DNA from: Spirosoma sp. KCTC 42546
GTDB taxonomy: Bacteria > Bacteroidota > Bacteroidia > Cytophagales > Spirosomataceae
Reading direction: 5' to 3'
Assembly: GCF_006965485.1 (NCBI RefSeq)
Contig: NZ_CP041360.1
Span: forward strand, 3,224,001-3,288,000
DNA length: 64,000 nucleotides
The number at the start of each line of letters is the position of its first letter. Positions within the stretch are counted from its first letter, which is position 1. Of the stretch, positions 8,303 to 17,770 are shown one piece after another. Position numbers and translations under genes: made by a program. A model generated the notes under the pieces. The model did no database searches. It was not told the origin of the DNA and worked only from the letters and a program-made list of their open reading frames with translations.

Positions 8303-10057
8303 ATGGACAAAGCTATGCCGCAAAAAGAAGCCCCTAAAAAGCCTTCATCGTCTTTGTTGAGCCTGCTAAAGCCGTATTCCAGAATGATTTTGCTGCTGAT
8401 TCTATTTGCCTTGATCAGCAATGGCGTCAACCTGGTTCTACCGATGCTCATCTCGCACGGTATCGACGATTATTCGGCTGGAAAATTTGTGTTGCGCACC
8501 ATCGTCATCGAATTTCTGGTAGCTACGCTGTTCATTTTTGTGTTCACCTACCTGCAAAGTGTTGTTCAAACGTACGCTTCGGAGCGTGTAGCGCGGGATT
8601 TGCGTACACAAGTAGCGGCTAAAATATCTCGGCAGAGCTTTACCTATATTCAACAGACGAACCCGTCGAAATTATTGACAAACCTGACCTCGGATATTGA
8701 TTCTGTCAAGCTATTTGTCTCGCAGGCTATTGTCTCTATTGTTTCATCGCTCTGTATCATTATTGGAGCGAGTATTCTACTCATCAGCATCAACTGGAAA
8801 CTAGCGCTGGCTGTATTGACAATTGTGCCGATTATTGGCATTACGTTTTATCTGTTACTCAAGAAAGTACGGGTATTGTTTATGCGTAGCCGGGAAGTAA
8901 TCGACTGGCTCAATAAAGTCATCAACGAAAGTATTCTTGGTTCGGCGTTGATTCGGGTAATTAATTCGCAACAGCTGGAGTACGACAAATTCCTGGCGGC
9001 TAATACCGACGCGAAAGACTTAGGTATAGCCATTTTACGCTTGTTCGCAGCCCTGATTCCGGTAATCAGTTTTACGGCTAATATGGCGGGCTTAACCATT
9101 CTGGTGCTGGGTGGCCATTTTGTCATTACGGGTAGCATGTCGCTTGGGGATTTTGCGGCCTTTAACAGCTATCTCGCTCTGCTGATTTTTCCGATTATTG
9201 TCATTGGGTTTATGAGCAACGTTATTGCGCAGTCGTCGGCTTCGTTTGAGCGGATCAATGCTGTGTTGCAGGCACCTGAAACAGTGCAAACCGGGAGCGT
9301 AGAAGCTACCCTTAAGGGCGACGTTGAACTCAAAAACGTGTCGATGTACTACGGCGATAAACCCGCGCTGAAAGACGTTTCTTTTTCGGTAAAAGCCGGT
9401 ACCCGAACCGCTATTGTCGGCCCAACCGCGGCCGGAAAAAGTCAGCTCCTCTTTTTGCTGACCGGCTTGTTAAAGCCCACGTCGGGAACGGTCGAGTACG
9501 ATGGCAGGCCCATTGATATGTACGACGAAGAGGCTTTCCACCAACAGGTTGGGTTTGTGTTTCAGGATAGTATTATGTTCAACCTGAGCCTTCGCGAAAA
9601 TATTGCGTTCAGCGAAACCGTGACCGACGAGTCGCTGAAAAAAGCCATTGACACCGCCGAATTACGGGAATTTGTTGAGTCGCTGCCCAATAAACTCCAG
9701 ACTACCGTTTCCGAGCGGGGCGCTAGCTTATCGGGCGGGCAAAAGCAGCGCATCATGCTCGCTCGTGCGCTGGCACTCGACCCCAAAGTCTTGCTACTGG
9801 ATGATTTCACAGCGCGGGTAGATTCCAATACCGAGCAGAAAATTTTGGCGGGAGTGCAACAGAACTATCCCGGCTTAACCCTGTTATCGGTAACGCAGAA
9901 GATTGCTCCGGTTGAAGACTATGAGCAGATTCTCCTGCTTATGGAGGGCGAAATTATTGCCAAAGGAACCCATCCCGAATTGATGGCCACCAGTCCCGAA
10001 TACGTTCAGATTTATCAGTCGCAACGCAGCACCAGCCAGTATGAACTACGATCTTAA
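8303..10057 (+). CDS. ABC exporter half-transporter, degenerate-site subunit
   Basis: Fused membrane domain and ATPase (584 residues) of a type IV ABC exporter. Six membrane helices occupy residues about 25-310 and the nucleotide-binding domain about 330-575. Walker A is GPTAAGKS (about 373-380) and the signature LSGGQKQR is intact. The Walker B region reads LLLDDFTARVD, with Asp (about 501) in place of the catalytic Glu, and the switch His is Gln (VTQKIA). These two changes mark the subunit that supplies the degenerate ATP site in heterodimeric exporters such as TM287/288 and BmrCD. Its stop overlaps the partner gene by 17 nt. The ATG at 8303 is chosen over the TTG at 8291. Confidence 0.92.
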   Translation: MDKAMPQKEAPKKPSSSLLSLLKPYSRMILLLILFALISNGVNLVLPMLISHGIDDYSAGKFVLRTIVIEFLVATLFIFVFTYLQSVVQTYASERVARDLRTQVAAKISRQSFTYIQQTNPSKLLTNLTSDIDSVKLFVSQAIVSIVSSLCIIIGASILLISINWKLALAVLTIVPIIGITFYLLLKKVRVLFMRSREVIDWLNKVINESILGSALIRVINSQQLEYDKFLAANTDAKDLGIAILRLFAALIPVISFTANMAGLTILVLGGHFVITGSMSLGDFAAFNSYLALLIFPIIVIGFMSNVIAQSSASFERINAVLQAPETVQTGSVEATLKGDVELKNVSMYYGDKPALKDVSFSVKAGTRTAIVGPTAAGKSQLLFLLTGLLKPTSGTVEYDGRPIDMYDEEAFHQQVGFVFQDSIMFNLSLRENIAFSETVTDESLKKAIDTAELREFVESLPNKLQTTVSERGASLSGGQKQRIMLARALALDPKVLLLDDFTARVDSNTEQKILAGVQQNYPGLTLLSVTQKIAPVEDYEQILLLMEGEIIAKGTHPELMATSPEYVQIYQSQRSTSQYELRS

Positions 10058-11804
10058 TCAGGCTACCGGGCAAAAAGAGGAGAAGAATGCCACCTACAAA
10101 GCCCTCCGGAAACTACTGACCCTTATTGAGGATGAACGCCCAACCTTGATTCTGGCGTTTGTTGCCATTCTGGTCAATTCGGGCCTGACGCTGGTTGGGC
10201 CAATGCTGATTGGTCATACCATCGACAACTACATTCAGACCAAACAGTACGATGGCGTTCTGCGGAATGCGGGTATTCTGATCTGCCTGTATGTCGTTGC
10301 GTTCGGGACCAACTATCTGCAAACTCGCATGATGGGGGAGGTAGGACAGCGCACCCTGTTCAGACTTCGGAATGCGGTTTTTAATAAATTACAGGAATTG
10401 CCGGTCGCCTTTTTTAACCAGAACAAAGCAGGGGATCTGATCTCCCGGATCAATAATGACACCGATAAACTGAATCAGTTTTTTTCGCAGTCATTGATGC
10501 AGTTCGTGGGCAGCATTTTTATTATGCTGGGCGCAGGGCTGTTTTTGCTGTTTATCGACTTGCCGCTTGGAGCCGCATCCCTGTCGCCAGCGATCCTGAT
10601 GTGGATTTTTACAACACTGACGGCGGCCTGGATTAAACGAAAGAATGCGAGTAACCTGAAAAGTGTTGGTAACCTGAGTGCCGAGATTCAGGAGAGCCTG
10701 AACAATTTCAAGGTTATCATTGCCTTCAATCGACGAGACTATTTCCGGAAGCGCTTTGACGAAGCCAATCAGCAGAGTTACCAGACTGCCATTGGAGCCG
10801 GCCTGGCCAACAACGTCATGGCACCTGTTATTGGTATGGTAGCCAATTTCGGTCAACTAATTGTCCTCACATTCGGTATTTACCTGATCTCAACCGGCCA
10901 TTTTACGATTGGTTTGTTGATCAGCTTTCTGTCGTATGTGAACAATTTTTATAACCCACTTCGGCAACTGGCCGCGTTGTGGACGAATTTTCAGGTAGCA
11001 TTGGCAGGCTGGGATCGTATCTCGCACCTGCTGGCGTTGCAAACGAATCTGAAAACCGTTGAGAATTCAGTAACGGTACCGACTTCGGCACTTCTCTCAT
11101 TTCAGCAGGTGTCATTCAGTTATCCGAATGGACAGGAGGTGCTGCACAACATCAATTTTGACCTGGAACGCGGCAAAACCTACGCGCTGGTTGGCCCAAC
11201 GGGGGGCGGAAAAACCACGACAGCTTCGTTGATTGCCCGTTTATACGATCCAACCAGTGGAACAGTGCTGCTCGATGGGAAAGATATTCGCTCATATAAA
11301 CCCGAAGAACGTACCCGTAAAATTGGCTTTATTTTGCAGGAGCCTTTTCTGTTTACCGGCACAGTTCGCGAGAATATTCTGTATGGGAATAAACAGTACG
11401 AGAATTATTCCAACGATCAATTGGCCAACGTAATTCAGCAGGCGAACCTGGAAGGGCTATTGGAGCGGTTCGACGATGGCCTGGATACCAAAGTGCAGAC
11501 CGGTGGCGATGCGATCAGTCTGGGTCAGAAACAGCTCATTGCCTTCATGCGGGCCGTTTTACGCAACCCAGACTTACTTATTCTGGACGAAGCTACCGCC
11601 AATATCGACACCGTTACGGAGCAGTTACTGGAAGAAATCCTCCAAAATTTACCCGAAACGACCACCCGCATCATCATTGCGCACCGCCTGAACACCATTG
11701 AAAGTGCCGACGAAATATTCTTCATCAACTCGGGTCAAGTGACGCGAGCCGGTTCGCTCAATGATGCGGTCGATATGCTCCTGCACGACAAACGGACGAG
11801 TTAA
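10041..11804 (+). CDS. ABC exporter half-transporter, catalytic-site subunit
   Basis: Partner of the preceding half-transporter, 587 residues, with the same order of six-helix membrane domain and ATPase. Walker A is GPTGGGKT, Walker B is LLILDEATANID with the catalytic Glu present, and the switch His is present (IIAHRLNT). The signature motif is altered to ISLGQKQ rather than LSGGQ. That fits the rule for heterodimers: this signature faces the partner's inactive site, while the partner's good LSGGQ completes the working one. The 17-nt overlap predicts coupled translation. Substrate is unknown; multidrug or lipid export is typical. Confidence 0.92.
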   Translation: MNYDLNQATGQKEEKNATYKALRKLLTLIEDERPTLILAFVAILVNSGLTLVGPMLIGHTIDNYIQTKQYDGVLRNAGILICLYVVAFGTNYLQTRMMGEVGQRTLFRLRNAVFNKLQELPVAFFNQNKAGDLISRINNDTDKLNQFFSQSLMQFVGSIFIMLGAGLFLLFIDLPLGAASLSPAILMWIFTTLTAAWIKRKNASNLKSVGNLSAEIQESLNNFKVIIAFNRRDYFRKRFDEANQQSYQTAIGAGLANNVMAPVIGMVANFGQLIVLTFGIYLISTGHFTIGLLISFLSYVNNFYNPLRQLAALWTNFQVALAGWDRISHLLALQTNLKTVENSVTVPTSALLSFQQVSFSYPNGQEVLHNINFDLERGKTYALVGPTGGGKTTTASLIARLYDPTSGTVLLDGKDIRSYKPEERTRKIGFILQEPFLFTGTVRENILYGNKQYENYSNDQLANVIQQANLEGLLERFDDGLDTKVQTGGDAISLGQKQLIAFMRAVLRNPDLLILDEATANIDTVTEQLLEEILQNLPETTTRIIIAHRLNTIESADEIFFINSGQVTRAGSLNDAVDMLLHDKRTS

Positions 11805-11809
11805 GCCTT

Positions 11810-13075
11810 TCAATTTTCTACTGATGATAAGTCAGTTGTATATACCTCATTTTTGAGGTTCTGCTGAATAATGCTGGCTTGGACCAATGGCCAGTATTTA
11901 TCAAATAAGGTTAGAAACCATAAGGCGGTGATGGTAGGCAACAGGTATTTGTCCCATGCTACATAAGCTTTACCAAGCATCAGGATATTCACAAGCGCTA
12001 TCCATCCTGCGAGACCGCTGTTAAATCGGGCAAAGCGTAGCACCGTAAGTAACATTAATCCACCAAATACAATCTGTTTCGAAACATTGTTGAATCCAAC
12101 TGACATCACAAGTCGATCAAGCAATCCCAGTTCAGCGACCTTAAAATAATCATTGTAGGTTTGACGGGCAGGAAACCAGACTATAATCGCACAAATTAGT
12201 AAGAGCCACGTTAGTACTAGGGCGGGTTGCCGTTTAACATAGTCAGAATAAAATGATAGGTGTGGTCTGATCAAAAACTCAGGTATAACGTAATACGCCC
12301 CTATACAAGCGGCTGCATACATCACGAATCCTGGACTATAAAGCAGATTATATTGCGTTCGATCGTACTCCTGGCGAGCTATTTCAGCCGAGGGCCCCAG
12401 TCCGTTCCAGAATAATATCCAGCCCACCAACGTTAGCAAAGCCGCTACATACCAACGCGAGAAGCGAAGGTATCGAATCAGGTAACCTACTCTGGTTTCG
12501 TGGCTCGATTGTTTGTATGCCTGTACAAGCTCGAATCCTAGAATAGCTAGCGGGAAAACAACCATATATTGACGTGTGCTGATTGCCAAGGCCAGACAAA
12601 CGCCACTTAGCCAATGTATCCGCTTTAGGTAAGCTATCAACCCGACCATAACAAAGGCCACCGCTGTCATGTCTGTATAAAAGTAGACGCTGCAGTAATA
12701 ATAGTACTGGCTAATAGCAAGACCTGCTACAACGATCCAGAAGCGTCGTGCCGGGCCCGGATTTAACCAAAGGAGTGTCGTCAACAGCAGAAAGCTCAGG
12801 GCAACATTATAAAGCCTGAGGGTCTGAATCGTCGGATCGAACAATCGGCAAATCCAGCCTCCGATGATAAAGGCAAGTGGCGTAATCACCTCTGAATAGG
12901 TTTGCAAAAGCCTGGCTGATGGAATTGGTTCGCGGGCGAACTGAAGGGTCGTTTTGAAAAAATGAGTTTCGTCGGAGTAAAGAAATACGGGTAATTGAAA
13001 GCCATTCCTGAGCCAGGCGACACCAGCGTAAATAAACAGCAGGGCCACGAAGCTGTACGTTTTGTAACGTAGCAT
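11810..13075 (-). CDS. Polytopic membrane protein, putative GT-C glycosyltransferase
   Basis: A 421-residue membrane protein with about ten hydrophobic helices. Just after the first helix comes YSDETHFFKTTLQFA followed by a conserved-looking TYSEVITPLAF. This resembles the DE-containing first loop and TTPPGLY-like segment of ALG10/DIE2 glucosyltransferases, where acidic residues of the first loop are catalytic in GT-C enzymes. I therefore infer a lipid-linked sugar transferase, with modest confidence. It converges on the ABC pair with only 5 bp between stops and stands alone on its strand. Confidence 0.6.
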   Translation of the reverse strand: MLRYKTYSFVALLFIYAGVAWLRNGFQLPVFLYSDETHFFKTTLQFAREPIPSARLLQTYSEVITPLAFIIGGWICRLFDPTIQTLRLYNVALSFLLLTTLLWLNPGPARRFWIVVAGLAISQYYYYCSVYFYTDMTAVAFVMVGLIAYLKRIHWLSGVCLALAISTRQYMVVFPLAILGFELVQAYKQSSHETRVGYLIRYLRFSRWYVAALLTLVGWILFWNGLGPSAEIARQEYDRTQYNLLYSPGFVMYAAACIGAYYVIPEFLIRPHLSFYSDYVKRQPALVLTWLLLICAIIVWFPARQTYNDYFKVAELGLLDRLVMSVGFNNVSKQIVFGGLMLLTVLRFARFNSGLAGWIALVNILMLGKAYVAWDKYLLPTITALWFLTLFDKYWPLVQASIIQQNLKNEVYTTDLSSVEN

Positions 13076-13290
13076 GGGTGGGAAGATAGATTACGAAATG
13101 TGGTGGATAAGTTTTATTGCTAAAATAGCTAATAGCCACATTAATAAACAAGTAGCTACTAAAAACATTGGAAAATTTACAATTAATATTAGTAGCTTGT
13201 ATTGTAGCTAATGGTAGTTTTATAATTGCCTGCCTAATTTGTTGGATAAGGAACAGTATGGGAATAGGCTAACGACCGATTAATAGGAAA
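13076..13290. other. AT-rich intergenic stretch
   Basis: 215 bp, visibly AT-rich, with several TAGCTA / GTAGCT words but no clear hairpin, promoter or RNA. It is the upstream region of the GT-C-like gene and downstream of the hydroxylase gene. Confidence 0.4.
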
Positions 13291-14223
13291 TCAGATAGGT
13301 ACCTGAACTTCAGACGTCTCCTGAAGCATCTGCTGTTTTTTCTCTTCAGCAATTTTTACAGGGCTCCCGAATATGTAAAACAACTTTTTACGAATGCCCT
13401 TCGCTTTTCTGACATCGGCGACCATATCGCTGAGTTCATGGAAATTGATAAAAATTGGGTTCGCCTTGTTCGGGATATTGGTTGTGATGCCGTAAATAAC
13501 AGGTTCATCTTCAGGCTCAAATGTGCCAAATATACGGTCCCAGAAAATGAAGGTAGCCCCGAAATTTTTATCGATGTACTGCTCCTGCGAACCGTGGTGT
13601 ACCCGATGATTAGACGGTGTTGCAAAAATATACTCGACCCAGGCAGGCATCCGACGAATGTATTCGGTATGCACCCAAAACTGGAACAAGACCGCAATTT
13701 GATTGGTGACGAAGAAAATAATTGGGTGGAAACCCATAAACGCTACCGGCAAAAAGAACACGATCTTTAAGTGCTGAATCCAGCTCAACCGATAGGAGAC
13801 TGTGAGATTGTAAAATTCACCTGAGTGATGAACTATATGCGTTGCCCACCAGAAGCGTTGTTCGTGCGAAACCCGGTGCGCCCAGTAACTGAAAAAGTCG
13901 TAGATAATGTAGCAGGGAATGAGCGTCCACCACTGCAATTCCATGCGCCAGGGAATCAGATTGTAAATCCAGATACAGAGGTAAAGTAACCCGAGCTTGA
14001 GGGCAGCCGTTACAACCAGATTCCCCAGACCAACCAGAATGGAGCCAATTGTTTCTTTTCTCTCGTAGAACTCTTTCTCCTGATAATAGGTAACGGCCAT
14101 TTCGATAGCCGTAAAAAATAGCATGACAGGTACAGCCCACAGAATTATATTGGGGATGTTTTTCTCGATAGTATGTACACTGTCAAAGGGAATTTTGCTG
14201 GCACCAAATAAAGGAAAATGCAT
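13291..14223 (-). CDS. Sterol desaturase / fatty acid hydroxylase family protein
   Basis: Integral membrane di-iron oxygenase of the fatty acid hydroxylase superfamily, about 310 residues. Membrane helices lie near residues 15-40, 60-90, 100-120 and 150-180. The histidine clusters that bind two irons are visible: HRVSH (HxxxH), HIVHHSGEFYN (HxxHH) and HRVHHGSQ (HxxHH). It probably hydroxylates or desaturates a lipid at the membrane. A GTG at 14256 would add 11 residues; the ATG at 14223 starts the natural sequence MHFPLFGASK and is preferred. It is monocistronic, divergent from the next lipoprotein gene. Confidence 0.9.
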   Translation of the reverse strand: MHFPLFGASKIPFDSVHTIEKNIPNIILWAVPVMLFFTAIEMAVTYYQEKEFYERKETIGSILVGLGNLVVTAALKLGLLYLCIWIYNLIPWRMELQWWTLIPCYIIYDFFSYWAHRVSHEQRFWWATHIVHHSGEFYNLTVSYRLSWIQHLKIVFFLPVAFMGFHPIIFFVTNQIAVLFQFWVHTEYIRRMPAWVEYIFATPSNHRVHHGSQEQYIDKNFGATFIFWDRIFGTFEPEDEPVIYGITTNIPNKANPIFINFHELSDMVADVRKAKGIRKKLFYIFGSPVKIAEEKKQQMLQETSEVQVPI

Positions 14224-14388
14224 GATAGGCCATTCATCGCAATGCGTGTTATGCACTTAGGAACTGCATTTGATCCGTTGAGTTTTTGTATCCGAGTAAT
14301 TGAACGGAATCGTATAAGATTAAATTCGTAAAATACTATCAATGGCGGCATAAGCGAATCATCTATGAAAAGCACTCGCAAACGAAGC

Positions 14389-14421
14389 TTGGCAGAGAAT
14401 TAGGCTAATGCATTACTTTTG
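14389..14421 (+). promoter_or_regulatory. Promoter of the lipoprotein gene
   Basis: TTG at 14389-14391, a 22-nt spacer and TACTTTTG at 14414-14421. Transcription would start after the upstream in-frame ATG at 14408, so it supports 14441 as the real start. Confidence 0.6.
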
Positions 14422-14440
14422 CAAAATCAACCTGACATGT

Positions 14441-15022
14441 ATGAAGTACAACTATTTTACGATCGGCTTGCTTAGTTCAGCACTCTTTTTTAGCGCCTGT
14501 AGCAACCACAAGCAGACGGATACTCAAGCTACGGACTCCACTGCAATTGCCGCTACAACTGAATCAACTACCGATATTCCGATTACCGAACGTATAGCCA
14601 ACTTAGGTTTAACCGCCGATAGCGACTGGCGTGGAATTAAGTTAGGTGATGAGTTCGCGAACGTGAAAGGGCTTGAAAAAGGGGAACCGTTCGAGAGTGA
14701 TTCCGATCACATTGGCTACACAATTGAGTTGAAAAATCTCGAAACAGCAGATATACTCTATTATCAAACGGATAAAAAAGTGTCGGCGATTGATGTAGAC
14801 TTATTTTTAAACACTCGCCAGTCGGTGAGCGATTATCAGAAAGACCTGGATTCGTACTTTACCGCCCGTTACGGAACTCCCAAACCCGGCGATGGGGGCA
14901 CGGTTTGGTCGGGCTGGAAACGAGGGGCGGTCACCTTGAAAGATGTCTCGAAAGGCAAAGATTTTGGTTTGAAAATCAAAATAGCATCGACAAGTAATTC
15001 GGCAACAGCTTCCGCGAAATAA
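14441..15022 (+). CDS. Putative lipoprotein of unknown function
   Basis: A 193-residue predicted lipoprotein that I do not recognise. The signal peptide MKYNYFTIGLLSSALFFSAC ends in the lipobox FSAC. A Thr/Ser/Asp-rich linker (about residues 20-45) leads into a domain of about 130 residues containing GDEFANVKGLEKGEPFESDS and a helix-strand end with a GRYGTPKPGDGGTVW-like segment. The promoter at 14389-14421 decides the start. It is followed by a strong terminator shared with the genes on the other strand. Confidence 0.72.
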   Translation: MKYNYFTIGLLSSALFFSACSNHKQTDTQATDSTAIAATTESTTDIPITERIANLGLTADSDWRGIKLGDEFANVKGLEKGEPFESDSDHIGYTIELKNLETADILYYQTDKKVSAIDVDLFLNTRQSVSDYQKDLDSYFTARYGTPKPGDGGTVWSGWKRGAVTLKDVSKGKDFGLKIKIASTSNSATASAK

Positions 15023-15057
15023 CATCATTTCTGCCTTCGTGGGTAATTTGTTCGACT

Positions 15058-15103
15058 ACTAATAAGAAGGGCAGCTCGTTTCCGAGCTGCCCTTCTTATT
15101 AGT
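15058..15103. terminator. 21-bp perfect hairpin, bidirectional terminator
   Basis: The arm at 15058-15078 is mirrored exactly at 15083-15103 around a 4-nt loop TTTC. It sits between the lipoprotein gene (+) and the lepA-side genes (-). The right arm includes the TAA of the lepA relic, which suggests that this was the original terminator of lepA. Confidence 0.85.
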
Positions 15104-15161
15104 TAATTTTCAAGCACGCCATAAAAGCTTCCTAGGGGATTTCGACATTACCGACTTGTCT
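15099..15161 (-). pseudogene. Relic of the lepA 3' end
   Basis: Read on the minus strand in frame this decodes as RQVGNVEIP, a TAG stop, then EAFMACLKIN and TAA. The true lepA end (15849-15911) reads [20 protein letters not shown]. Twenty codons plus the stop align without gaps and 51 of 63 bases agree; one Gln codon (CAG) has become TAG. It lies immediately after the stop of the 71-residue gene. It shows that the two genes at 15163-15844 sit inside a duplicated lepA terminus. Confidence 0.88.
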
Positions 15162-15162
15162 A

Positions 15163-15378
15163 TCAAGCAGCCCGTAAATGTATGTCGGCCCGTATGTTTA
15201 AGGACGCTAGTAATTCTTCTAGTTGCCCTATATATTGTTGCCTAAGCCGTTCATACCCTTCAACCGCTAATGAGTCAACAGACGGTTGTTTCTCATGCAA
15301 CTGGACCATGTCATTAAGCCGCTCAATACGAGTTAGAACATCCACGATTTCACTATGTAAGTTTGAGCGTCGATTCAT
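15163..15378 (-). CDS. Small helical protein, partner of nucleotidyltransferase-like gene
   Basis: A 71-residue protein, unrecognised. It is almost wholly helical in character, with heptad-like spacing (IVDVLTRIERLNDMVQLHE, then YERLRQQYIGQLEELLASL), so a short coiled-coil or helical hairpin is likely. It begins inside the preceding gene: its ATG at 15378 lies 26 nt before that gene's stop, predicting coupled translation and 1:1 products. Both genes lie inside the duplicated lepA end. A regulator or antitoxin-like partner for the nucleotidyltransferase is possible but only inferred from size and position. Confidence 0.62.
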   Translation of the reverse strand: MNRRSNLHSEIVDVLTRIERLNDMVQLHEKQPSVDSLAVEGYERLRQQYIGQLEELLASLNIRADIHLRAA

Positions 15379-15844
15379 TGTTCCAAGTTATTTGTATAAA
15401 ACCCTTAGGGAATTTCCGTCGCGTTACCCGGTCTGGTTTGGTCATTGTAAACTGGAATAACCATTCCGCACGGTCTGAAACATACAGAAAATGATCCCGT
15501 TCACGCTCATCAATCATCCGTACGAAATATACATCTAATCTAGCAAATTGATTTTTTAGTAGGCGTAAATCCTTCTCAAACTGATGATGGATTATTTTGG
15601 GTAAAACAAACACCACATCAAGATCATTCGGCTTCTCTTTTTTCGTGACAAAGCTTCCATCAATCCAAAGGGTAAGCGATCTGATAGAAAGTTTGTTAAT
15701 ATCGTTTAGAAGCGAATGTAACAACTCAATTAATTCAAGACGATGATCATTCCATCCGAATGTTTCAACAAACGACTCCCAATCAGTTGCAATTAAGTCA
15801 TATGGAACCAGATGGCCCTGTGCGTCAAAATGAAGGGTTTGCAA
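15353..15844 (-). CDS. DUF6932-like nucleotidyltransferase-fold protein
   Basis: A 163-residue protein with the polymerase-beta-type nucleotidyltransferase signature: DGSFVTKKEKPNDLDVVF (GS at about 63-64, Asp 74 and 76), and a third acidic residue in LDVYFV (Asp 104). The N-terminal DAQGHLVPYDL followed by a short helix matches the pattern I associate with DUF6932 proteins. Such minimal enzymes transfer nucleotides to proteins or RNAs in MNT/HEPN and AbiE-type modules. Initiation appears to be at TTG 15844, 4 nt after the lepA stop, as no ATG lies near. The region looks more AT-rich than lepA, consistent with acquisition. Confidence 0.7.
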   Translation of the reverse strand: MQTLHFDAQGHLVPYDLIATDWESFVETFGWNDHRLELIELLHSLLNDINKLSIRSLTLWIDGSFVTKKEKPNDLDVVFVLPKIIHHQFEKDLRLLKNQFARLDVYFVRMIDERERDHFLYVSDRAEWLFQFTMTKPDRVTRRKFPKGFIQITWNNESTLKLT

Positions 15845-15848
15845 TGCC

Positions 15849-17636
15849 TTAATTAATCTTCAAAACTGCCATAAAGGCTTCCTGCGGGATTTCGACATTG
15901 CCGACTTGCCGCATTCGTTTCTTTCCTTTTTTCTGCTTGTCGAGCAGTTTACGTTTGCGGGAAATGTCGCCACCATAACACTTGGCCAATACGTCCTTTC
16001 GGAGAGCACTTAAGGTTTCGCGGGCAATAATTTTCTGACCGATAGCTGCCTGAATCGCAATTTCAAACTGCTGGCGGGGAATTAATTCGCGAAGCTTTTC
16101 GCAGAGTTTTTTTCCCCATTCGTACGACTTAGACCGGTGAACAATAGCGGAGAGCGCATCGACTTTATCGCCGTTGAGCATTACATCGAGCTTCACCATG
16201 TCCGATTCTCGGTTATCCATAAACTCGTAATCGAGGGAGGCATAACCGCGTGAGATCGTTTTGAGTTTATCGAAAAAGTCGAACACGACTTCGGCCAATG
16301 GCATCTCAAACTGAAGTTCAACACGATCGGCGGTCAGGTATACCTGATTTTTAAGCAAACTCCGCTTATCCATACAGAGGCTCATAATACCACCCACATA
16401 TTCAGCCTTTGTGATGATCTGAGCCCGGATAAACGGCTCCTCAATGTAGTCGATCAGGTTTGGATCGGGCATTTCAGCGGGGGCCGATACCTGAAGTTCT
16501 TCACCTTTGGTGGTCATCACCTCGAAACGCACCGATGGTACCGTAGTAATTACGGTCATGTCGAACTCGCGCTCCAGACGTTCCTGCACAATTTCCATGT
16601 GGAGCATACCGAGGAAACCGCACCGGAAACCAAAGCCTAAAGCCGCCGATGTTTCGGGCTCCCACACGAGGGCTGCATCATTGAGTTGCAACTTCTCCAT
16701 GGCATCGCGAAGGTCTTCGAATTCACTGGTTTCTACCGGATAAATACCGGCAAATACCATCGGTTTTACTTCCGAGAAACCCTGAATAGCCACACTGGCT
16801 GGATTATCGATAGTTGTAACGGTATCGCCAACTTTTACTTCTTTGGCTACTTTAATACCCGAAATCAGATACCCTACATCCCCACACTCAATCACATCTT
16901 TGGGCTCCTGGGTCAGGCGGAGCGTGCCAATTTCATCGGCGGTGTATTCTTTGCCGGTGTTCATGAACTTCACCTTATCGCCCTTGCGAATACGGCCGTT
17001 CTTAACCCGGAAAATAACCTCGATACCCCGGTACGAGTTAAAGTGCGAATCGAAGATCAGCGCCTGCAAGGGACCTGAGGGCTCGCCTTTAGGGGGCGGA
17101 ATTCGCTCCACAATAGCGGCCAGAATTTCCGGAACACCAATACCCTCCTTACCCGATGCCGGAATGATATCGTCACGGTCACACCCGAGCAGGTCCACCA
17201 TTTCGTCCTTAATCTCCTCGGGCCTGGCACCCGGCAAGTCGATCTTGTTCAGGACGGGGATGATAACCAGGTCGTTATTAAGGGCCAGATACAGATTTGA
17301 GATCGTTTGTGCTTCCGTTCCCTGCGACGCATCGACTAAAAGCAATGCCCCTTCGCAGGCGGCAATCGAGCGAGAGACCTCGTAACTAAAATCTACGTGA
17401 CCCGGTGTGTCGATCAGGTTTAGCGTGTAGAGTTCACCCTTGTACATATAGTCCATCTGGATAGCGTGACTCTTGATGGTGATGCCACGTTCACGCTCCA
17501 GATCCATATCGTCGAGCAGTTGGGCCTGCATATCGCGGGAACCAACGGTCTTTGTGAACTCTAATAATCGGTCGGCCAGGGTGCTTTTACCGTGGTCGAT
17601 ATGGGCAATAATGCAAAAATTACGGATATGTTTCAC
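15849..17636 (-). CDS. lepA: Elongation factor 4 (LepA GTPase)
   Basis: Ribosome-bound GTPase that acts on stalled or mistranslocated ribosomes. It has 595 residues, normal for the family. The GTPase motifs are in order: AHIDHGKST (G1), RERGITIKS (G2), [11 protein letters not shown] (G3) and NKIDLPGA (G4). Domain II, the EF-G-like III and V domains, and the LepA-specific C-terminal domain follow, with the basic [19 protein letters not shown] segment near the end. The last 20 codons exist again as a decayed copy at 15099-15161, so the present 3' end may have been replaced or duplicated when the cassette arrived. A 34-bp palindrome precedes the gene. Confidence 0.98.
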   Translation of the reverse strand: MKHIRNFCIIAHIDHGKSTLADRLLEFTKTVGSRDMQAQLLDDMDLERERGITIKSHAIQMDYMYKGELYTLNLIDTPGHVDFSYEVSRSIAACEGALLLVDASQGTEAQTISNLYLALNNDLVIIPVLNKIDLPGARPEEIKDEMVDLLGCDRDDIIPASGKEGIGVPEILAAIVERIPPPKGEPSGPLQALIFDSHFNSYRGIEVIFRVKNGRIRKGDKVKFMNTGKEYTADEIGTLRLTQEPKDVIECGDVGYLISGIKVAKEVKVGDTVTTIDNPASVAIQGFSEVKPMVFAGIYPVETSEFEDLRDAMEKLQLNDAALVWEPETSAALGFGFRCGFLGMLHMEIVQERLEREFDMTVITTVPSVRFEVMTTKGEELQVSAPAEMPDPNLIDYIEEPFIRAQIITKAEYVGGIMSLCMDKRSLLKNQVYLTADRVELQFEMPLAEVVFDFFDKLKTISRGYASLDYEFMDNRESDMVKLDVMLNGDKVDALSAIVHRSKSYEWGKKLCEKLRELIPRQQFEIAIQAAIGQKIIARETLSALRKDVLAKCYGGDISRKRKLLDKQKKGKKRMRQVGNVEIPQEAFMAVLKIN

Positions 17637-17652
17637 GTAGGGAAATGATGTT

Positions 17653-17739
17653 TTCGGTTTGTGGTATTCGGTTTACGGTGGGCTGAGGCAAAGACTGTTA
17701 ATGCGTCAGCCCACCGTAAACCGAATACCACAAACCGAA
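17653..17739. repeat. 34-bp perfect intergenic palindrome, CGGTTT-word class
   Basis: The arm 17653-17686 is mirrored exactly at 17706-17739 with a 19-nt loop. Each arm contains the words CGGTTT and GGTATTCGG in tandem-like order. It separates lepA from the tRNA-like RNA gene on the same strand. Confidence 0.85.
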
Positions 17740-17770
17740 TACTACCTTATTAATCTGCAAAAATACGCAT

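Noticed and set aside
15099..15848. Transposon or integron at the lepA duplication
   Set aside because: No transposase, integrase or terminal inverted repeats; the flanks are the duplicated lepA end itself rather than a 2-10 bp target duplication.
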